This document shows positions 24,980-33,092 of a stretch of DNA of 46,456 bases, in pieces. This DNA is from Spirochaetaceae bacterium (GTDB lineage Bacteria; Spirochaetota; Spirochaetia; Treponematales; Treponemataceae): positions 1 to 46,456 of the forward strand of contig JAGBFB010000023.1 of the NCBI GenBank assembly GCA_017936665.1, given 5' to 3'. Every line of letters starts with the position of its first letter. Positions within the stretch are counted from its first letter, which is position 1. A model generated the notes under the pieces. That model was given only the letters and a program-made list of their open reading frames with translations. It searched no databases and was not told where the DNA came from. The translations under genes were made by a program, and so were the position numbers.

Positions 24980-26619
24980 TTAAACTCACTTCCACCAACA
25001 AATTCACGAATAATTGATTGACCTGGAACATTTGTAACTGGAATAGGAGAAAAATTTTCTAAGAAACTAATTAATCTTGAAGCTTCTGCGTATTCTTTTT
25101 GTAAAGGTGTAACACATTGTAGTAAAGGCAATGCGTATACTTTTAATACGGCAAGTTCATAATCAAGGGCTGTGTTTAACATCACGTCTGCTTTACATTG
25201 AAATGGAAAAATATGTAATTTTTCGCCACGTTGTACGCTTGGCCACATACTTATTGTTTCGGCAGCTGTTTTTCCTCTAAATTGAGAATCTCTAACAATT
25301 CTACGAATCAATCTATTATCACTTGTTGGAATACGGTTATGGTCGTCTAAGTTAAGCTGTGTTAGGGCAGAAAGATAGATTTTAAATTTTTGTTCTTTTG
25401 GAATAAGTGGAGTTAATTTATCGTTTAATCCGTGGATTCCTTCCATAATTAAAATATCGTTTTCTTCTAGTTTTGTTACTTTACCAGAATAAAATCTTTT
25501 TCCTTCTGCAAAATTATACGAAGGTAATTTTACTTCTTTTCCTGCAAATAGATTTACTAAATCTTCGTTAAGTTGCTTAACATCTAATGCTTCTAAACAT
25601 TCGTAATCGTAGTCGCCATTTTCATCTTTTGGAGTTTCACCTCGGTTCAGATAATAAGTATCAAGTTCTATCACTTTTGGCTGATAACCTAGAACTTTTA
25701 ATTGCATAGAAAGTTTTTTTGATGTAGTAGTTTTTCCGGAACTAGAAGGTCCTGCAATTAAAACAACTTTTACAGACTTTCTTTCATGAATTTTATCTGC
25801 AATATCTGCAATTTGTTTTGCTTGCAAAGTTTCTGTTATATCAATAAATTCTTTTGTTTTGCGTTTGCTTACAATTTCATTTAATGAAGCAGTTGATGTA
25901 ACTCCTAATCTTTTTCCCCATTCTTTATATTTTTTGTAAACATTAAAAAGTTGAGGTACATCTTCAAATTCAGTTAATTTATCTGGATTTTTTGAAGAAG
26001 GAAATCTTAATAAAAATCCATCTTGGTATTTAATTAAATCAAAAGTTTTTAAAACTCCTGTTGTTAAAACCAATGGTCCAAAATATATATCAGAAAAATC
26101 ATCTAAATTATTTAATAAAATTTTAGATTTACATAAATAATTTAATTGTTTACGAGTTTCAATTAAACCAAGATTTTCTAAAAGTTCGGTAGCTTGTGAA
26201 TAAGAAACATATTTTTGTGTGATTTCAATATTTTTTTCAACTAAAGCAAACATTTGTGCTTTTAAATTTTCTATGTCATCGTTTGTAATTTTGATTTCTG
26301 AATCAATTGTGTAGTAATATCCATATCCAAGACTATGACCTACTAAAAGTCTTTTTCCTGGAAATAATTTATGAGCAGCAGTTGCCAATAATAAACACAA
26401 GGAGCGTCGATAAATTGCAGCACCTTCAGTGCTATTAAAAAATACAGGTTCTATGTTTGCATCAAATTCGATTTTTTGAGAAAGTGAACAAACTTCATTA
26501 TTTATCTTTATTCCTGCAAGAGTATTTACATCTAAATTAAATTTTTCAAGAATTTCTTTTGCAGAAATTTCATTATCAACAGTAATTTTATTTTCATTAC
26601 AATAAGTTATAGTTTTCAT
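24973..26619 (-). CDS. TGS-domain nucleoside (uridine kinase-like) kinase
   Basis: This is a P-loop kinase of the uridine kinase/phosphoribulokinase family fused to tRNA-synthetase-like N-terminal domains. From the ATG at 26619 it has 548 residues. An N-terminal TGS-like domain (about 1-60) is followed by a region with synthetase-editing-domain character (RRSLCLLLATAAHKLFPG, GHSLGYGYYYTI). The kinase domain has Walker A GPSSSGKTT (about 290), the Asp/Tyr substrate loop VIELDTYYLNRGETP and ILIMEGIHGLND. It most likely phosphorylates a nucleoside such as uridine, though the true substrate of this fused class is uncertain. Earlier in-frame ATGs at 26655 and 26637 lie upstream of the TATAAT, so they are rejected. 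Its final codons run into the right direct repeat, so the C-terminus (EFKY) may have been altered by the rearrangement. Confidence 0.85.
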   Translation of the reverse strand: MKTITYCNENKITVDNEISAKEILEKFNLDVNTLAGIKINNEVCSLSQKIEFDANIEPVFFNSTEGAAIYRRSLCLLLATAAHKLFPGKRLLVGHSLGYGYYYTIDSEIKITNDDIENLKAQMFALVEKNIEITQKYVSYSQATELLENLGLIETRKQLNYLCKSKILLNNLDDFSDIYFGPLVLTTGVLKTFDLIKYQDGFLLRFPSSKNPDKLTEFEDVPQLFNVYKKYKEWGKRLGVTSTASLNEIVSKRKTKEFIDITETLQAKQIADIADKIHERKSVKVVLIAGPSSSGKTTTSKKLSMQLKVLGYQPKVIELDTYYLNRGETPKDENGDYDYECLEALDVKQLNEDLVNLFAGKEVKLPSYNFAEGKRFYSGKVTKLEENDILIMEGIHGLNDKLTPLIPKEQKFKIYLSALTQLNLDDHNRIPTSDNRLIRRIVRDSQFRGKTAAETISMWPSVQRGEKLHIFPFQCKADVMLNTALDYELAVLKVYALPLLQCVTPLQKEYAEASRLISFLENFSPIPVTNVPGQSIIREFVGGSEFKY

Positions 26620-26691
26620 TATTTCATTATAACCCATGATTTTGAATTTGTACATTTTTTAATTGCAAATACATTCATTTAAAGGTATAAT
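26620..26691. promoter_or_regulatory. Divergent pair of leaderless-type promoters
   Basis: On the minus strand TATAAT (26631-26626) ends 6 nt before the kinase ATG, with TGTACA 17 nt upstream. On the plus strand TTGCAA (26663-26668), a 17-nt spacer and TATAAT (26686-26691) end 6 nt before the ATG of the FHA gene at 26698. Neither start has an SD. Confidence 0.65.
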
Positions 26692-26697
26692 TTATTT

Positions 26698-27042
26698 ATG
26701 CAAGATGATACAATTATTACTTCTAGTAAAGTAGGACAAAGATTAGATATTCTTTCAAATCCTGATAATGTTGCTTATTTGATGTTCAATAATAGCAAGG
26801 TAAAGTTGGTAGCAAAAATTACTATTGGACGTTCTAGTGATAATGACATTGTTATCGACAATAAATTGGCAAGTCGCCATCATGCTTCAATTCAGAAGAT
26901 AAAAAATGCATATTATCTTAAAGATGAAGGAAGTACAAATGGTACTTTATTAAATGGAAATCCTATTCCCAAAGATAAGTATGTAAAATTAAATGCAAAT
27001 GATAAAATAACTATAGGAACTGCAAATTTAGTTATTTCATAA
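26698..27042 (+). CDS. FHA domain protein (phosphothreonine-binding)
   Basis: This is a small cytoplasmic protein of 114 residues, nearly all one FHA domain. The phosphopeptide-binding marks are present: ITIGRSSDNDIVID (Gly-Arg strand), ASRHHASI (Ser-Arg-His) and DEGSTNGTLLNG (Asn loop). A short N-terminal tail contains Thr-Ile-Ile-Thr residues that could themselves be phosphorylated. It is the first gene of a set with a PPP-like phosphatase (3 nt downstream) and a Hanks-type kinase. It is therefore the likely reader of that kinase's phosphorylation. The start is taken at the ATG right after the promoter. Confidence 0.9.
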   Translation: MQDDTIITSSKVGQRLDILSNPDNVAYLMFNNSKVKLVAKITIGRSSDNDIVIDNKLASRHHASIQKIKNAYYLKDEGSTNGTLLNGNPIPKDKYVKLNANDKITIGTANLVIS

Positions 27043-27045
27043 AAT

Positions 27046-28026
27046 ATGAATTTTTTTAAATCATTTACATCAATTAAATTACCAGAAAAAAATATATTAA
27101 TTTCTCTTTTAGAAGAAGTTTTAACGGTGCTTTCATCCGAGAATGAAGTCTATCGACCTAAAACAAAAGATGGAAACCTCGGAGGAATGTTGATTTTTAA
27201 TGATGAACTTCCAACCATTCTAGTTCCAGATTTACACGCTAGATATAATTTTTTACAAAAACTTTTTAGTTACAAAAATTTATTTGACAAAAAAAAATCA
27301 GTTTATGAATTAATGCAAGAAAACAAAATTCGTGTAATTTGTGTAGGTGATGGTTTACATTCCGAAAAACGTGGTAAAGATAGATGGTTAAAAGCTTATG
27401 AAGAATATTTAAATGGAAATATTTTAAATAAATATATTAAAAAAGAAATGGCAGAAGGTTTAAGTTTAATGAGCCTTGTAATGAAAACTAAATGTCAATT
27501 ACCAAAGAATTTTCATTTTTTAAAAGGAAATCATGAGAATATTTTAAATGAAACTTCAAATGGTAATTTTTCTTTTTTTAAATTTGCTAGCGAAGGTGAA
27601 ATGGTTTTTGATTTTATGGTTAATTATTATGATATAAAAACTATAGAATTATATTCAGAGTTTGAATCATCTTTACCATTGTTTGTAAAAGGAAAAAACT
27701 TTCTTTCAAGTCACGCTGAACCTGCTTTTTTTATGACAGAAAATCAATTAATTAATTCAATGAAAGATGGAAACATAATTCAATCTTTAACTTGGACTAA
27801 AAACGGTGATGTAGAAGGTCTTCCTGCTGTTGAGATGTTAGAAAGTATGTTACCAAATTTTCCAAAGGCATTATATTTTGCAGGGCATCGACCAGTTTAT
27901 CAAAATTATGAATTGCGTGAAAATGGTCGGTTTGTACAATTTCATAATCCCAATAAAATGAATTTTGTATATATTGACAATAACAGAGATTTCAATTTTG
28001 AAACAGATATTATTAGTTTGGATTAA
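27046..28026 (+). CDS. PPP/calcineurin-like phosphoesterase (probable protein phosphatase)
   Basis: This 326-residue metallophosphoesterase probably removes phosphate from Ser/Thr in proteins. The metal-binding motifs are in order: VPDLHARYNFL (D-x-H, about 63-73), VGDGLHSEKRG (GD motif, about 103-113), LKGNHENI (GNHE, about 160-167), SSHAEPAF (late His) and AGHRPVY (GH). The spacing fits the PPP superfamily. There is no signal peptide or membrane segment. It starts 3 nt after the FHA stop with no SD, so its translation is probably coupled. The next gene is a Ser/Thr kinase, which makes the kinase or its substrates the obvious targets (inference). Confidence 0.82.
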   Translation: MNFFKSFTSIKLPEKNILISLLEEVLTVLSSENEVYRPKTKDGNLGGMLIFNDELPTILVPDLHARYNFLQKLFSYKNLFDKKKSVYELMQENKIRVICVGDGLHSEKRGKDRWLKAYEEYLNGNILNKYIKKEMAEGLSLMSLVMKTKCQLPKNFHFLKGNHENILNETSNGNFSFFKFASEGEMVFDFMVNYYDIKTIELYSEFESSLPLFVKGKNFLSSHAEPAFFMTENQLINSMKDGNIIQSLTWTKNGDVEGLPAVEMLESMLPNFPKALYFAGHRPVYQNYELRENGRFVQFHNPNKMNFVYIDNNRDFNFETDIISLD

Positions 28027-28040
28027 CAAAAAGGAGTGTA

Positions 28041-29633
28041 ATGACTATGGCAGATTTTCCAGAAATGATAGGTAAATACAAAGTAACTGCAATTATTGCT
28101 AAAGGTGGAATGGGAACTGTTTATAAAGCAATTCATCCTTCCTTAAAAAGATATGTTGTTATAAAAAAACTTTCTATTCGTGGTAATGCTTCTTTGCGTG
28201 AAAGATTTAAAAGGGAAGCTCAAATTTTATTGGAATTACATCATCCAAATGTAGTTCATATGTTTGATTTTTTTAAAGAAGGTTCTTTTTATTATATAGT
28301 TTTAGAATATGTAGATGGAATGGCATTGGATAAACTTCTAAAAAAACGGGAAAAATTATCTAGTCCAATAACAATGCTTATTCTTCGTGATACTTGTAAT
28401 GCTCTAAAATATGCACATGAAAAAGGCATTATTCATAGAGATATAAAACCTGGAAACATTTTAATTTCTCGCCATGGTGAAGTAAAACTTGCTGATTTTG
28501 GGATTGCATCTTCAGAAAAAGAAAGTGATAATGAATCTAATTTAACTCAACAAGGTTCTGCTTTAGGAACTCCTGCTTATATGAGTCCTGAACAATTTTC
28601 TGACAGTAAAACTGTTGACCAAAGAGCAGATATTTATTCTTTAGGTATCATGATTTATGAAATGATAATCGGTAAAAAGCCTTTTCCTGGGAATTTTTCA
28701 GCTGAAACTTTGGCTCAAATTCATAAAGGAAAATACGAAAATCCTAAAAAAATTGATAAAAATATCGATCCTACAATTCATAAATTAATTAAAAAGATGA
28801 TTCAGCCAAATCCTAAAAGAAGATTTCAAAATGTGGATAAAATCATAAAAATTTGTAATAGATATTTAGATAAATATGACTGTGATCAATTAAGAAATAT
28901 TTTAACTCAAGAACTTATAAAAGAAAAATCTTTTGAAGAACCAGAAATAAAAGTTAAAAAAGGTTTTACTTGGATATTTTTATCAGTTGCAGGAATTTTA
29001 GCTATTTGTGGATTATCAATTTTTTTATGGACTTCAGGTTTTATTCATAAAACAATTTTGCGACATTGGTTTTCACCTGTTACAATTTCTGTAATTTTAC
29101 CTGCAAGTGCTAGAGGAGATGCAGATTTACCAATTCGTGCCTTCTTTTTTGAAAATGAAAATGATATTCCTGAGGTAAACAACACACGAAGAACTTTTAT
29201 TATAGACAAAAATCAAGATACCTCAAAATCTCGTAGTAAATATCATACAAAGCCTGTATATCTAACTCATGGAAGTTATAGATTAAAAGTTGTAACTGGT
29301 TCTTATGTATGGTGGCAAACCTTTGATGTAGATTCAGCAGAAAAAAATATCAATTTAGATTTCTTAAAATATGCTCGTAGAAGTATTACTGTTCATACTA
29401 CAGCAATTGATTCTCGTACACATGCAGATATTACAGATATAACAGATTTTAAATTTTTGAATAATAACGGTAAATGGGTTTCTGCCTATGAATTATCACC
29501 TGTTGAATTTACAAACGGAAGAGTTTGGAGCATTAAAGCCAGTGCAAAAGGATATCAAACGGAAGAATTTGAACTTAGAATTGAATGGTATCAAGATGAA
29601 TTGTTTATTAGTACAAGCTTAGATCCAAAATAA
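28041..29633 (+). CDS. Hanks-type Ser/Thr protein kinase, membrane-anchored
   Basis: This is a eukaryotic-like kinase of 530 residues. The catalytic domain (about 10-275) has the Gly loop IAKGGMGTVYKA, the ATP lysine in VVIKKL, HRDIKPGNIL, the DFG motif in LADFGIASS, GTPAYMSPEQ and DQRADIYSLG. One membrane segment (about 308-332) is followed by about 190 residues outside the membrane. These have a beta-rich appearance and no PASTA repeats, so the sensed ligand is unknown. AAGGAG lies 4 nt before the ATG at 28041, and a second ATG at 28047 is also possible. It is the third gene of the FHA-phosphatase-kinase set. Confidence 0.92.
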   Translation: MTMADFPEMIGKYKVTAIIAKGGMGTVYKAIHPSLKRYVVIKKLSIRGNASLRERFKREAQILLELHHPNVVHMFDFFKEGSFYYIVLEYVDGMALDKLLKKREKLSSPITMLILRDTCNALKYAHEKGIIHRDIKPGNILISRHGEVKLADFGIASSEKESDNESNLTQQGSALGTPAYMSPEQFSDSKTVDQRADIYSLGIMIYEMIIGKKPFPGNFSAETLAQIHKGKYENPKKIDKNIDPTIHKLIKKMIQPNPKRRFQNVDKIIKICNRYLDKYDCDQLRNILTQELIKEKSFEEPEIKVKKGFTWIFLSVAGILAICGLSIFLWTSGFIHKTILRHWFSPVTISVILPASARGDADLPIRAFFFENENDIPEVNNTRRTFIIDKNQDTSKSRSKYHTKPVYLTHGSYRLKVVTGSYVWWQTFDVDSAEKNINLDFLKYARRSITVHTTAIDSRTHADITDITDFKFLNNNGKWVSAYELSPVEFTNGRVWSIKASAKGYQTEEFELRIEWYQDELFISTSLDPK

Positions 29634-29662
29634 TTTTTAGTTTCTGAAACTGTTTATTTAAC

Positions 29663-29691
29663 TTGACTTATTCAAAATTTTTTATGATATT
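29663..29691 (+). promoter_or_regulatory. Candidate promoter of lon
   Basis: TTGACT (29663-29668) and GATATT (29686-29691) are 17 nt apart, just upstream of the lon SD. No heat-shock operator such as a CIRCE-like inverted repeat was seen. Confidence 0.45.
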
Positions 29692-29719
29692 TTAATTAGT
29701 AAATTAGATGGGAGAATTT

Positions 29720-32086
29720 ATGGCTAAACCTGAAATTGTACCAGTTGAACAAACTTTATCAAATAAATTGATTCTTATTCCATTGCTCGGACATCCTGTT
29801 TATCCTGGAGTTTTTACTCCGTTGATGATAAATGATCCAGAAGACACAAAAGCCATCGAAGAAGCATATGCTGGAGATGGATTAATTGGTGTTGTAATGC
29901 TTAAAAATGAAGTGGAGTCTCCAAGTTTAAAAGATGTGTATTCTGTTGGAACCGTTGCTAGAATTATCAAAAAAATTAATTTGCCAGATGGTGGGGTAAA
30001 TGTTTTTGTTTCAACAATAAAGCGTTTTAAAATAAAAAAAGTTTTAAATCAAAAAGAACCTATGGTTGCCATTGTTGAATATTTAGATGATGACGAATCT
30101 GGTTCTAGAACTGAAATTAGAGCCCTTACTAGAGCAATTATCAGTGAAATGAAGGAAGTATCAGAAAATAATCCACTTTTCTCTGAAGAAATGCGTTTAA
30201 ATATGGTCAATATTGATCATCCTGGAAAAATTGCAGATTTTATTGCATCAATTCTTAATGTTGAAAAAAAAGATCAACAAAGAATTCTTGAAATGTTAAA
30301 TGTTCGTCAACGTATGGAAACTGTTTTGGTTTTCATTAAGAAAGAACAAGAATTATTACGTATTCAAAAAAGAATCCAAACAGAATTAAACGATAAAATA
30401 GAAAAAAATCAAAGAGAATATTTCTTGAAAGAAGAATTAAAATCAATAAAAGAAGAACTCGGTATGATAACTGATGCAAAAACATCAGATTATCAAAAAT
30501 TTGCAGATAAAATTGCTTCTTTTAATTTTACAGGTGAAATTAAAGAAACTGTAGAAAGTGAGTTAGAAAAATTTTCATTGATGGATCCTAATTCAAGTGA
30601 ATTTATTGTTTCAAGAAATTATTTAGAAACAATAACTATGCTTCCTTGGAATACTGAAACTAAAAGTACTTTTACTATTGATACTGCAAAAAAAAGTTTA
30701 GATTCAGAACACTATGGGCTTGATGATGTAAAAAAACGCATTATAGAATATTTATCTGTGCGAAAACTAAAAGGCGATAATAAGGGTTCTGTAATTCTTT
30801 TAGTTGGACCTCCGGGGGTAGGAAAAACCAGTATCGGAAAATCTATTGCTACTGCAATGAATAAGGCTTTTTTTAGGTTTTCAGTAGGTGGCTTGCGTGA
30901 TGAAGCAGAAATAAAAGGTCATAGAAGAACCTATATTGGAGCAATGCCTGGAAAAATTATTCAAGGATTAAAAATTGTAAAAACTAATGATCCTGTTTTT
31001 TTAATTGACGAAGTAGATAAAATGGAATCTTCTTATCGTGGTGATCCTACTAGTGCTTTATTAGAAGTTTTAGATCCTGAACAAAACATAAATTTTAGAG
31101 ATCAATACTTAGATTTACCTTTTGATATTTCTAACATTTTGTTTATTTTAACAGCAAATTCATTAGATACTGTTCCTGAACCTTTATTAGATAGGGCAGA
31201 GGTAATTCGACTTTCAGGTTATATTGATCAAGAAAAAATTGAAATTGCTAAAAAATATATTATTCCAAAAAATCTCGAAAAAAACGGTTTAAAGAAAAAT
31301 CAAGTAAAATATGATAAAAGTGCTTTGAATTTTCTTGTTACAAGTTATGCTAGAGATTCTGGTGTAAGAAATTTAGAAAAATGTTTTGATAAAATACATA
31401 GAAAATATGTTACAGAATTACTTGTAGAATCTGAAACTAAAAATAACAAAGAAATTCTAAACAATAACATTTTAATTACTCCAGAATTAGTATTAAAGTA
31501 TCTTTCAAAGCCAATATTTAATGAGGATGAAATTCTTAAAGCAGATAAAGTTGGTACTGCATTGGGTTTAGCCTGGACAAGTATGGGAGGAGATGTTTTG
31601 TTAATTGAATCTGTGGCAATTTTGGGCAGAGAAGGGCTGCAACTTACTGGTAAACTTGGGGATGTTATGAAAGAATCAGCCAATATTGCTTTGAGTTGGG
31701 TAAAACATTATGTTCTAGAAAATAATATTGCACCTTTATCTTGGTTCAAAAAAAATACAATTCATTTACATTTTCCAGAGGGTGCAACCCCAAAAGACGG
31801 TCCTTCTGCTGGTATTACAATTACAACTGCACTTTTATCATTGATAAAAAATAAACCAATGAAAAAATCCTTTGCTATGACTGGCGAATTGTCTTTGACA
31901 GGTAATGTACTACCAATTGGTGGTTTAAGGGAAAAAGTTGTTGCAGCAAAACGAAACAAAGTAACAAATATCATTATCCCAAAAGCCAATGAAAGAGATT
32001 TAGAAAAAATACCTGAAATTATAAAAAAGGGTATAAAATTTTATCCAGTTTCTTCTATGGAAGAAGTAATTAATTTAGTTTTCTAA
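29720..32086 (+). CDS. lon: ATP-dependent protease Lon
   Basis: This cytoplasmic AAA+ serine protease degrades misfolded and regulatory proteins. From the ATG at 29720, which has GGGAG 6 nt upstream, it has 788 residues. An in-frame ATG at 29708 lies before that SD and is rejected. The N-terminal substrate-binding domain (about 15-205) begins LILIPLLGHPVYPGV and is followed by a coiled-coil linker. The AAA+ module has Walker A GPPGVGKTS (about 355) and Walker B FLIDEVDKM. The C-terminal protease domain carries the catalytic Ser in PKDGPSAGITI and the Lys in GLREKVVAAKR. Length and order are normal for LonA. It is a single-gene unit ended by a strong terminator. Confidence 0.96.
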   Translation: MAKPEIVPVEQTLSNKLILIPLLGHPVYPGVFTPLMINDPEDTKAIEEAYAGDGLIGVVMLKNEVESPSLKDVYSVGTVARIIKKINLPDGGVNVFVSTIKRFKIKKVLNQKEPMVAIVEYLDDDESGSRTEIRALTRAIISEMKEVSENNPLFSEEMRLNMVNIDHPGKIADFIASILNVEKKDQQRILEMLNVRQRMETVLVFIKKEQELLRIQKRIQTELNDKIEKNQREYFLKEELKSIKEELGMITDAKTSDYQKFADKIASFNFTGEIKETVESELEKFSLMDPNSSEFIVSRNYLETITMLPWNTETKSTFTIDTAKKSLDSEHYGLDDVKKRIIEYLSVRKLKGDNKGSVILLVGPPGVGKTSIGKSIATAMNKAFFRFSVGGLRDEAEIKGHRRTYIGAMPGKIIQGLKIVKTNDPVFLIDEVDKMESSYRGDPTSALLEVLDPEQNINFRDQYLDLPFDISNILFILTANSLDTVPEPLLDRAEVIRLSGYIDQEKIEIAKKYIIPKNLEKNGLKKNQVKYDKSALNFLVTSYARDSGVRNLEKCFDKIHRKYVTELLVESETKNNKEILNNNILITPELVLKYLSKPIFNEDEILKADKVGTALGLAWTSMGGDVLLIESVAILGREGLQLTGKLGDVMKESANIALSWVKHYVLENNIAPLSWFKKNTIHLHFPEGATPKDGPSAGITITTALLSLIKNKPMKKSFAMTGELSLTGNVLPIGGLREKVVAAKRNKVTNIIIPKANERDLEKIPEIIKKGIKFYPVSSMEEVINLVF

Positions 32087-32105
32087 ATTAGTATTTTAAA
32101 AAATA

Positions 32106-32150
32106 AAAGGGAATGTTCCAATAATAATTTGGTAAACATTCCCTTTGTTT
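32106..32150. terminator. Bidirectional terminator after lon
   Basis: AAAGGGAATGTT (32106-32117) pairs with AACATTCCCTTT (32135-32146), with an inner CCAA/TTGG stem. A and T tracts flank it, so it should serve both lon and the convergent HATPase gene. Confidence 0.85.
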
Positions 32151-32167
32151 GTATCTAAGTAGTTGGC

Positions 32168-32719
32168 TTATTCACCGTCTACTGTAACACCCTTTCTTTT
32201 TTGTTGGAATTTTTTAAGCATTGCTACACCGTTTCTCTTTCCGTTGTAGACAAATCCTCCATTCCAGTACTCAAGAGCAGCAAATAATGCGTTTCCTCCA
32301 TCTTGGTCATCACTCTTGTGTGTTTTGAATGATACATAGCCTGAAAGTTCTTCAAAGTTTTGATTATGCAAACAATCAAGACGTTTTCTGTTGAATTCAT
32401 TCCATTTTTCCAAATCTTTGAATCCTTCACCTTCGTCTTGTACGATGATGTGTGCATGTGTAGGACTGAATGAATACCAAACTTTTACTTTTTTGTTGAT
32501 ATCACATTCATTTCCATGTTTAACAGCATTTTTGATAACTTCAGAAATCTGTTGTTCTAGAAGGTTAATTTCTTTGATTTCTAGCGGTGCAGATTGTACA
32601 ATCAAAAGTGTAAAGTATCTAATCTGTCTGAAATCTGAAGGAAATTCCTTATATAACATATTAGTTTTATCAAATAATGGGTCATTTTCATCTGAGCGTA
32701 ATTCTTTTAATTGTTCCAT
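32168..32719 (-). CDS. RsbW/SpoIIAB-like ATP-binding protein (HATPase_c)
   Basis: This 183-residue protein has the GHKL ATPase fold of serine-protein kinases and anti-sigma factors. The N box is EVIKNAVKHGN (about 70-80), the G1 box is DEGEGF, and a G2-like GGNALFAALEYWNGG segment follows. It is the third gene of a minus-strand set after the SpoIIE phosphatase and STAS genes, so it probably phosphorylates or binds the STAS protein in a partner switch. No sigma factor gene is adjacent, so its target is unknown. It starts 20 nt after the STAS stop with an AAGGA-type SD. The G2 region lacks an obvious canonical GxGL, so kinase activity cannot be taken for granted. Confidence 0.82.
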   Translation of the reverse strand: MEQLKELRSDENDPLFDKTNMLYKEFPSDFRQIRYFTLLIVQSAPLEIKEINLLEQQISEVIKNAVKHGNECDINKKVKVWYSFSPTHAHIIVQDEGEGFKDLEKWNEFNRKRLDCLHNQNFEELSGYVSFKTHKSDDQDGGNALFAALEYWNGGFVYNGKRNGVAMLKKFQQKRKGVTVDGE

Positions 32720-32739
32720 GTAAAATTCCTTAATAAAAA

Positions 32740-33078
32740 TTATTCTGCAATCATTAATAATGCTTCTTCTACACTATTTGCGATAGGGAAGTAGCCCATA
32801 AGCTTTGTTAATTCGATAACCTTCTTAACAGATCCGTGAATGTTTGAAATTGCCAATTTCAAGTTCATTTTTTTGATTGTAGAACAAATGTAAATTAACG
32901 CACCAATTCCAGATGAGTCAATGTAATCAACTTGTTCTAGGTTGATAATGAAACTTTTTACGCTTTTTTCAAGCATTTTCATAACAAGTTCTTTTAACTT
33001 GTAAGAATTGTACAAGTCCATTTCCCCGTTAACGTCGATGATGTAGATTTCACCATTTTTACGTATTTTTAGTTCCAT
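32740..33078 (-). CDS. STAS-domain anti-anti-sigma factor (RsbV/SpoIIAA-like)
   Basis: This 112-residue single STAS domain switches partners according to its phosphorylation. The regulatory serine is in VDYIDSSGIGALIYI (about residues 50-64), the classical DSSG site. The fold starts GEIYIIDVNGEMDLYNSYKL. It lies 14 nt after the SpoIIE-type phosphatase gene, with GGGAG before its ATG, and precedes the HATPase gene. The three form a complete phosphatase-switch-kinase circuit. The phosphatase would dephosphorylate this protein and free it to bind the HATPase. Confidence 0.93.
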   Translation of the reverse strand: MELKIRKNGEIYIIDVNGEMDLYNSYKLKELVMKMLEKSVKSFIINLEQVDYIDSSGIGALIYICSTIKKMNLKLAISNIHGSVKKVIELTKLMGYFPIANSVEEALLMIAE

Positions 33079-33092
33079 AGTTTGCTCCCTTA

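Larger units (their letters stand above)
24861..24981 (+). repeat. Direct repeat, right copy
   Basis: This matches 18320-18439 at about 95%. It again begins right after a plus-strand stop codon, contains the terminator and extends into a fragment of XRE coding sequence on the minus strand. Homology ends inside the final codons of the uridine kinase-like gene. Confidence 0.93.

Noticed and set aside
18320-24981. Cassette as an insertion sequence or integron
   Set aside because: No transposase, integrase or terminal inverted repeat is present. The flanking repeats are ordinary gene-end sequence, so homologous recombination is the simpler explanation.
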